From positions 17,004,288-17,068,287 of the forward strand of contig CM069605.1 of NCBI GenBank assembly GCA_035771175.1: a stretch of DNA of 64,000 nucleotides, written 5' to 3'. Below the pieces are notes generated by a model. The model was not told the origin of the DNA and searched no databases. It saw nothing but the letters and a program-made list of their open reading frames with translations. A program made the translations under genes and the position numbers. Shown here piece by piece: positions 57,135 through 64,000 of the stretch (its first letter is position 1; each line of letters starts with the position of its first letter). The DNA comes from Paratinospora sagittata (taxonomy: Eukaryota > Streptophyta > Magnoliopsida > Ranunculales > Menispermaceae).

Positions 57135-57613
57135 CGAGAAACCCTGCCTTCCCTTTTACTAGCTGAACCCTATGATCTGGTCCTTTGAATTGTTTAGTTC
57201 CATCTAGCACTTGCTCCTTTCTTACCTTGCATAGTTTAAGGTCCATTCTGTGCGCATAGTCTGAAAGGACTTCCTTTGATTTTAAGGACCCGCTGCTCCA
57301 GTCTGATACGCATGTGGAAGCTTCCCCCATGTGTTTCTTCATCACATCCCTGTGCACCTTTTGTTGTTGCTCAGTCTCAGGGTTGAGGGTAGGTGGTTGA
57401 TTAGTATCCTCCACAGGCTTGGAATCTGGGTTAGGGAGAGAGGAAGGAACCTGGGTTGGGCTAGTTTCTACTGGTGGTCGGTTGGGCGATGGATATGAGG
57501 TTGCTGCAGAAACAGTAGGTGTTGACACAGTAGATTGTATACATATAGTTCTATTCACATTTGCAATATCATATGTATCATCCAATGTAATTATAGATGA
57601 GCGTACCTGGATT

Positions 57614-58988
57614 CATGGTTGGCAGAATCGTGAATTGGAAGTGAATCGAATCGTGATTTGAATCGATGAATCGTAAGATTCAGGATACAAGTGTGAATCG
57701 TATATAAATTTTAGTTTCTAGAGACATTTATTTGTATTCTCAGTGTTATATTAGATTTTCATTATAAAGTTTAATATATTGTTTTTAATTTGTGATTTAT
57801 TCTATTAAATCTAATCATTGAATTTCAAATTCGTATTTGAAGACATTTTTTCTTTTCCTTTTTCACTAAAAAAACCCATTTGGACTTCCTCTTCACTAGA
57901 TTGATGAATTGTCCCAATATCATGTAACATGGATTTTTTCTTTTGAGCCTCCGCAACATTTGGTCGAATAAGATCTAAAAGAAATGATGTAATAGACTCA
58001 GGCACTTGAGGGCATTTTGCTACTTGATTACCTGTATGAGCTAGATGATGTTTAAAACTAAACACACCCCCATGATAAGTAACCCCACAATATTTACATT
58101 GAATTTTGTGTCGATTATCGGGTTCAAGTTGAATTCCATGCTCCCATCCCAGATCAGTCTTTTGAGAGTAAGGTTGACAATGTTGAGTTGATTGGGATTG
58201 GCTTCCGGTTGAACTTGCATTTGAAGACATTTTTTCTCTCTCACAAACCTTCTTCAACCCCAACTTCACAAAAACATTCAAAGAAACACATCCAAGTACT
58301 TAAAGTTTTGAACAATTAAGATTACTTAGATTAGAACGTTGTTGAAAAAAAAAAAACGAAATTAGATGAAAGAAAAAGGACAAAACATGCGAAAAAAAAA
58401 GTCATTGCATCACTTGCGAAACAACTAGAAAACAAAAAAGAGGAAAAAAAAAGTTGCTTTTTGGCTGTTGCGTCGCTTGCGAGACAAGAAAAAAAAAACC
58501 GTTGTTGAGGAAGGAAAAACTCAAAAAAAGTTGGAGATCTAACCTTTTCTCTACCGATCGATGCAACCAATATTGATTTATCTTGTTTCAAAGTGAGATT
58601 TTCAACCTCCAAGTCTCCAACGATCATTTTTTTAGTTGGATTGAAGAAGAAAGAAAAGAAATCGCAGTTTTTTGTAGAAAAAAAAAAAACCCAAAATCCT
58701 ATTTGCACGAGGACGAAGACACAAAGGAGAAGAAAATGGTTGAATGGGTTTTTTTTAAAACCCTATTTGCGCGAGGAAGAAGATGTAGAGGAGGAGAAAT
58801 GGGTTAAATGGGTTTTTTTTCGTTGCAGAGCGCTAATTCGCGAGAGCAAAAAAAAAAAAAAGCCCCTGAATCGGGTTGAATCGAGGAATCGTACGATTCA
58901 CGTGAATCGTACATTCAATGGTTTTTCGATTCATAGGTGCAATCCTAATCGCTAGGGGCTGAAGCGAATCGCAATTCTGTCAACCCTG
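57614..58988 (-). mobile_element. hAT DNA transposon, non-autonomous, with a BED-finger first exon
   Basis: Perfect 8-bp target duplication CCTGGATT at 57606-57613 and 58989-58996. Terminal inverted repeats: left CATGGTTGGCAGAATCGTGA, right end in reverse CAGGGTTGACAGAATTGCGA (15-16 of 20 match). Both ends carry many gaatcg words. The interior codes only for a BED zinc-finger protein, without the DDE/hATC catalytic part. It is 1375 bp and is inserted in L1 ORF1. Confidence 0.92.
57811..58230 (-). CDS. BED-type zinc finger protein of the hAT element
   Basis: The most likely start is MSSNASSTGSQSQ at 58230; an upstream in-frame Met at 58281 is possible. The BED domain spans about residues 30-75: WEHGIQLEPDNRHKIQCKYC, then VFSFKHHLAHTGNQVAKC, with Cys-x2-Cys and the following His ligands in place, then a ...VPESITSFLLDLI helix. 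Such fingers bind the subterminal repeats of the transposon. The frame ends at 57811 without catalytic domains, so this is a truncated transposase or a stand-alone DNA-binding remnant. Confidence 0.7.
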   Translation of the reverse strand: MSSNASSTGSQSQSTQHCQPYSQKTDLGWEHGIQLEPDNRHKIQCKYCGVTYHGGVFSFKHHLAHTGNQVAKCPQVPESITSFLLDLIRPNVAEAQKKKSMLHDIGTIHQSSEEEVQMGFFSEKGKEKMSSNTNLKFND

Positions 58989-61227
58989 CCTGGATTGCCT
59001 CATGAAATTGTTCTGATGCGATGGATGTGCTTCCCAAATCAACGTCTCTGATCTCGCCATCTTCAGATTTTGAGAGATAGACATCAGATTCGTCATCTTC
59101 CTCATGCGCCGCCCCGAAATCTTCATCCTGGTCCTCGTGTTCCCACTGACTTGCCGCATCATCGAGCTCCTCTACGAAGTCCGGAGAGGTTTTCTTATAC
59201 GTGAAATGGTTCTTCTTAGCTTGGGCACGCAATTTCTTCATCTGCTTCTTGGATAAGGTACCCAGCCGTGGGCTCATCTTGCCGTAACTTTCGGTACCTA
59301 ATAATATCCCCTTCCCAGCCCCACGAGCATTCTTCTCCGAAACAAGTGTCTCGCCCTTACTTGTAGAAATGTGACCCAACCGAAGCGCTGTAGGCATTCT
59401 TGGAGCCGGTTCAATGCAATGATTGCTTTTTCTCCGACTAGAACCTGGAGAGAATTGTTTCTTCTGCAACTCACCTTCGACCTCCCCCTTCAATGCACTC
59501 CCGGTTCTTGTCGATTTAAGAAGCCAGTCACGTGGCTAATATGTGCGTCGAAAGGAAACCCTTCAGCTTGGGTGTCAGTGTCGACATTCCTGCCTGGTTG
59601 TGTGCCCTGGACCGTGTGTGGCGCATTTAAATTAGATGATACTGGAGTAGGTGGATCCACGGGCCTCTTGTCTACACCAACAATGATAGGCCCGACTTCA
59701 GTATTACCATTTGAAGGGCCCATATCCTCGGTGAGACCATCGTCATTATCGCAATGCTTTGACTGGGCCTGTATATGTTCCAGCCCAAGTCGGTGGGGCT
59801 CACTGTTGTCGCCTACTTCAACATTATCCATAACGTTTCTTTTTTTTAAGATGGCCACTCCCCTGTGGACACCCGTCCCTATTCATTAAATGAACCGTCC
59901 TTCCCAATTCAGAACAAGACATCTCATTGGTCCTTCTGATTTGCACCGATTTGCCTTTTACATGTTCCTTTAAAACAGTGCCACCTGTACTCTCCTAGTC
60001 ATCACACGTAACAACACAGACGTTGTTGGCACGTGAATGGTACGAAGAATCGCATGATGGAGACGCGTGGTTTGTCGCTTTGTACATCTGGCGAACACCA
60101 CCCACGCCATCCATCTGTTGTTGACGCATGGCGCCTCGCTCAGGTTCTGTACGACTAGCCACAGAGGTGGCAGTAGTACGAACACGAACGTTCCTCCTGT
60201 CGCCGGTCGTCTTCTCTGGCAACGGCTGGTGAAAGTACTGCTTCCGCCCATTTCCTTCACTTTGTAGCTTGAAAATACAAATTCCGTAGTCTTTCCCATC
60301 ATGCGGAATGTATGGAAACGACGGTGCGTATCCATTTTCAAAACCTCGTACTTTAATCTTTGCGAATCGTAGGAATTTAAGTTGGGCAGTGTCTTCATGA
60401 ATCTCCATTAGACCCCCACAGAGCTTCCTTATTTTGTTAAAGAAATCATATCCCCAATATTCCAATGGAATTCCGTTCAAACCCACCCATTCTTCACCGC
60501 AACGCATGCATGGTTCATGCCACTGACACCTCAAGCCCAAGTAGATCTGCCTCTAAGACCAAAAGACGTTCCGCCGAAGAAGCGCACCACAAAACAGCCC
60601 GATCATCTACCATGACTAATAAAAAGATCTATCTCTTTAACGTCTTTGAGATTATCAGTTGAACCTCACCCCATCGAGTGTTAGGGTTATTTCGATAGGC
60701 CACTACCGCCATTTGCCAGTGTTTGGCCGAGCTTTCCTCACCGTTGGTCTTATGAGACGTGGGTCCTTCAGCGTTGAGGTGCTGTCTTCCCTGAGTCGGT
60801 AGGTTTTTCCTTTGTTCCGGATGAGGCGCTACTTGAGCTATACCTATTGAAGACGAACCCACCACCGGAGCTTTCCTTTTCGTGTCGAGAACCCTTTCGA
60901 GTTCATTTTTGAAGATTGTCCAACCTCCACCGTGTCCAAGATCTAGGATGATAATAGCCCTTGATGCACCGTTGAATATCTTGAGAATACAGAAGAACTT
61001 CCCACGTTCGTTAGCCATTTTTTCAAGGAAGATGACTCCTGGGCTGTCGCGAGAGGTCCACTTACCCCCACCCTGGTTGTTTGCCTCCTTCCTTCCAGCT
61101 TCTAATGATTGTAACCATTTCGCCGCATCTACACCAAGACGCATTGAAAATATTCCTCGTTTTGTCGTTTCCTTAATTCAAGAATGCAATCTTTCTCCTT
61201 CAATGTTGCAGTAAAGTCCTTTGTCCC

Positions 61228-61692
61228 CACCGTGAAGGTTGTCTCCATCCGTCCCCAATTTCGTTGTAGTATATGTCCCTCCCAGAATGTGCAGTCTGTC
61301 CTCACTTACACAATTCTCTCTCTCTCTCTTTCTGTTGTTTCTCCCTTTCTGTGGAGCGAGAGGTGGCGATGGCGATGCCATCATCATTTCTGTTGGCCTC
61401 AAAAACACAATCCTTTGAATCTTTTCCTGCACTAACTCATCCGAAACGAGAACTGAATAACAAATTTCGAGAACTGAAACTCAGTGGCTCAGATCAGAGA
61501 GACTACACTGAGACCTTCGTGGTTCGCTTTTGAAATCGAGCGAAGAATCAGAGTCTAGTTTCGAAGAAGAAGAAGAAGGTTTAGAGGATATTTAGAGAAG
61601 GTAACATTTTGTTTCTCTCTCCTCACCAGACGAGTTTGGTGGTGTGGGATTTATTGAATAATAGATGTTAAGTTTATTGAACAATAGATGTT
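61228..61692 (-). other. 5' UTR and internal promoter region of the minus-strand L1
   Basis: It lies between ORF1 and the 5' target duplication. It has a GA-rich run on the minus strand (61316-61330) and a 22-bp unit ttattgaataatagatgtta repeated twice near the 5' end (61649-61692). On the plus strand there is a short ATG frame (61369-61533), but the region is better explained as the L1 leader. Confidence 0.5.
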
Positions 61693-61705
61693 AAATTATA
61701 CACGA

Positions 61706-63165
61706 AGTTAGCATAGCTCAATGGCTATGTTAGGATTTGTGGCTCTACGAAACTATTGAAGTTTGTTTTAGATTTGGTTGAAGGCAAACACTTATATGAG
61801 ATTAACTAAAACCATAATTTGGGATATAGTGAAGTAGTTCTTGGGCCCAGACTAGCCCTTTGATGGTGTCACAATGCTTTTTATCTATGGTGTCATTATC
61901 CATTATGTTGAAATTTTATGATTCTTCTGTTTTACTAGATGGAAATTCATTTGCATGCTAATCGTTGTTGTACATTTCCTTGTGCGCTAATATGTCACTT
62001 TATTTTTCATGGATATTATGCGAAAATACTTTCACCATTATTTTGTATAGTTATATGGCAAAGGATTGGGGCCATAGAGTATGGTTCAAAAAATTGAATT
62101 AATTAGCTGAGTTTTGGTGAATCATTTCGATTTTTTGAACCACTGAAGGGCAAAGTGGATGTAATAGAAAAATACAAAAATTCGTCAAAAAAATTCGACA
62201 AATTCCACAAAATTCGATAAACTTTGACAAAAGTTTAATTTCTTCAATTAGAAAATGCAAAACTTCGACACAAAATTCAAAAAAAACTGATAGAGACGTA
62301 TGCATATGTTATTTCATCAATAAAAAATAAAAAATTACCAATAATTATGCATTATTTTTAACTTCATCAACCAACATAGCAATATAAATAAATAAAAAAA
62401 ATATAACAAGCAAACAAATCATGCAATTTAATGGGATATAGCCTATGGAAAAAAGTAGAAGAAAAGAAGTTAGAAAAACAAAAATATAGAAAGAAAGAAT
62501 AAATGAGACAAAAATTAAAAAATACATTGAAAGAGTTTCCAAAGCCATTTTCTTTTAGTTAAAATCATATAAAAGATGAAAAAGAATATATTTGAATAAT
62601 AAACTAATAAATTACGCAATGTGGAATGCCAAACTAGCAAAGTATATGGTTAAGAAGCAAGCCGCCACAAAATTGAAAATCAAAACATAGAAAATGAATT
62701 AAGACGAAAAGCCAACGTTTTAAGTTTATCAATCCACTTAAAAAGATTTATTTTGTTAGGACATTTATGTATATTTTTATGTATTAAAAGTGTATTTATA
62801 TTAGTTTTTAGCTTATATTACATTAAATCTAAATATTTTAGCATCTATGTGAAAATTCTCTAAACTTTTCTAATTTAGCGAATTTTTACAAAAATTCTCC
62901 ACGTCAAATTAAACTTTCCTGAATTAATTTTAATTTTCAAGTGATCGAAGTTGAATTTTCGATCCTTCACATAGAATGGTACTTGTTCATATGCATGGTC
63001 ATTCTCTACATTTTCAATTTTCATTTTCTTTAATCATTGTTTTTTTTTGATAAGTAGGTTATTGCCAAATCAAATTATCAAATGATTGTTTTTGAGGATT
63101 ATGTCCATATCAAAGTGATCATTCTTTCAAAAAGAATCATATGTGCTCTTCAATGTGGTAGGATG
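61706..63165. other. AT-rich region without recognisable gene
   Basis: Begins with a tRNA A-box-like word (tagcatagctcaatggctatg, near 61708), possibly a SINE relic without a B box. A hairpin lies at 62083-62141. From 62160 to 62300 there are repeated aattcgacaaa-like words. The two minus-strand ORFs (62305-62099, 62548-62345) are A/T-driven low-complexity frames. No known domain. Confidence 0.5.
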
Positions 63166-64000
63166 GCCCAATACTTTTCTACTTGTAGTCAAGACGAGCT
63201 CAAGGCATGTGCCTTTGGCGCACCTTGAGGTGGGGTGCACATATTGCGCTTCAATATTTGACAGGTTAGGTACAACGACTCCGGCATGCACCTTGGTGCG
63301 CCTCACTTTTGCACCCCTCTTTTTAACACAAAAGAATATTTAATCATTAAATAAGTATTGTATTTTAGTCATTTTTTTTTTCTATTCTTTGAATAATATG
63401 CATAATGCATAATATAGAACATGAAATATTAAAAGAAACTTGTATTTTTTTATTTTTTTTTGAGATCAACGGGTATCGGGGACTTACGTCCACACTAATC
63501 CCTCTGGTGCATGGCTACAAACAATCAAGGACGTTGTTGGCCAACAAGTGGCGGGAGGTGACTCGAACTCGAGACCTGTAGGGTAGGTGCGTTTGTACCT
63601 AATCACTAAACTTAAAAGAAACTTGTATTGCGCTTTTATAACAGCCACAAGAAGTTGTTATAATGGCATCAATAGCTACTTGTTCTTCCTTTTTCTTCAA
63701 TTCAATTTTAACTATCATAAGAAATTAACATAATATTAATACCTACTATGAATTAGAAACATTAATGCTACTATGAACATTTTGAGAAAAACTAAATTTT
63801 TGTGGATTTTGGTCTTTGTTAAATTCTTTTGCCAAAAATGGGGTAATATTATTAATTAATGTATGATTTAGTTTTTATATGAATTTTACACCTTACTTTA
63901 CTCAGGTTTGCACCTTGTCTTGGGTCTTAGGTGTTAGGGCCCTCATCTCCTCAAGTGCGCCTTGTGTATTTAAAAACTGCCAAAATATTGCGATGAGTTG
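63166..64000. mobile_element. MITE-like element with caaggcgcacc repeats, continuing to the window end
   Basis: The left part has ggcgcaccttgagg, ggtgcgcctcac and other such words (63190-63320). The right part has the inverted tcctcaagtgcgccttg (63953-63964) and a long AT-rich middle. The arms are inverted relative to each other, as in hAT-type miniature elements. Boundaries and target duplication are not resolved, and it holds a nested SINE. Confidence 0.45.
63447..63611 (-). mobile_element. SINE copy 3 (minus strand) with 18-bp target duplication
   Basis: Perfect flanks TTAAAAGAAACTTGTATT at 63429-63446 and 63612-63629. On the minus strand it reads tagtgattaggtacaaacgc, then B-box-like tctcgagttcgagtcacctc, then the shared gtccccgatacccgttgatctc and poly-A (T-rich at 63447-63461 on plus). 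It belongs to the same family as 34632-34803 and 35294-35478. Confidence 0.9.

Larger units (their letters stand above)
57061..61227 (-). pseudogene. L1 ORF1 (RNA-binding gag-like protein), split by a hAT element
   Basis: The start is most likely at 61227 (METTFTVGTKDFTATLKEKD). A frameshift near 61140 leads to MRLGVDAAKWLQSLEAGRKE, then FLEKMANERGKFFCILKI, a PUR-alpha-like domain found in plant L1 ORF1. A second RNA-binding region of DUF4283 type follows (WVGLNGIPLEYWGYDFFNKI, AQLKFLRFAKIKVRGFEN). Next is a charged linker with KKQMKKLRAQAKKNHF and an acidic region. The hAT element cuts the acidic C-terminal part (58989). The last piece 57585-57061 has TETSPTQVPSS-like low complexity and ends WQKKGSTKKSN. 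Confidence 0.8.
53367..61692 (-). mobile_element. Near full-length L1 LINE (ORF1 and ORF2), interrupted by a hAT element
   Basis: The minus-strand poly-A tail appears as T12 at 53372-53383. Candidate target duplication is AAATTATATACGA (53354-53366) and AAATTATACACGA (61693-61705), 12/13 identical. Without the hAT element and one duplication the L1 is about 6.9 kb, the usual full length. It has a 5' UTR of about 460 bp, ORF1, and ORF2 overlapping ORF1 by about 74 bases. ORF2 has frameshifts. Its ORF2 is clearly related to the plus-strand L1 at 46205. Confidence 0.82.

Noticed and set aside
58331..58708. Phenylalanine-rich minus-strand ORF of 125 codons inside the hAT element
   Set aside because: It is driven by A-rich repeats on the plus strand; low complexity and no known domain.
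61369..61533. Plus-strand frame starting MAMPSSFLLASKTQ in a good start context, looking like a plastid-targeted first exon
   Set aside because: It lies antisense to the 5' leader of the minus-strand L1, inside its probable target duplications, has a stop after 54 codons and no recognisable continuation.
61706..61735. A tRNA gene suggested by tagctcaatggctatg
   Set aside because: Only an A-box-like word is present. There is no B box at the right distance and no cloverleaf or anticodon arm.

Overview
This window is plant nuclear DNA, most likely from a large, repeat-rich dicot genome. Three things point there: long AT-rich introns with T-rich 3' splice sites, plant lineages of Ty1/copia, Ty3/gypsy and L1 retroelements, and a plant-type mitochondrial carrier gene. 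I cannot name the species. There is no bacterial-style gene organisation, and I saw no CRISPR, rRNA or tRNA gene.

Layout. Positions 1-29775 are an almost unbroken pile of nested LTR retrotransposons. First comes a SIRE-type copia 3' end with its LTR and a second, 5'-truncated LTR of the same family (1-4705). These cut the integrase of a minus-strand gypsy element (4706-8793). Next are a GC-rich LTR remnant (8794-9425) and a minus-strand copia element (9426-14133). That copia is split by a minus-strand SIRE-like solo LTR (10437-12081) and by a gypsy solo LTR (12653-14052). An Athila/Tat-type gypsy follows (14499-26842). Its gag is interrupted in frame by a complete 9.1-kb non-autonomous SIRE-type element (16132-25263) with a perfect CAACC target duplication. 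More LTR fragments follow to 29775.

Positions 30373 to at least 52173 hold the only host gene I can support. It is an SLC25A44-like mitochondrial carrier on the plus strand, with five recognisable exons (312 codons) and introns of about 5.3, 0.5, 0.9 and 14.2 kb. Intron 1 carries a MITE-like DNA element, an L1 3' fragment and two SINEs. Intron 4 holds a gypsy element whose LTRs contain a self-inverted LTR composite, an L1 fragment and a 3.9-kb L1 that itself carries a 212-bp insertion. A TRIM-like element follows. Downstream are a near full-length minus-strand L1 (53367-61692) interrupted by a hAT element with a BED zinc finger, then AT-rich sequence, and a MITE-like element containing a third SINE.

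Beyond the nesting, the most notable signal is an array of small hairpins in the 3' part of every SIRE-type LTR in the window. The hairpins share a loop core close to CCCGTAAG, while the stem sequences differ between families and stay complementary. In one case the two LTRs of a single element carry a compensatory pair of changes. This looks like a selected RNA or DNA structure. A second notable feature is a tandem triplication of the 3' splice-site region before carrier exon 4.

All coordinates and junctions were read by eye. Family assignments rest on recognised protein motifs and were not checked against a database.
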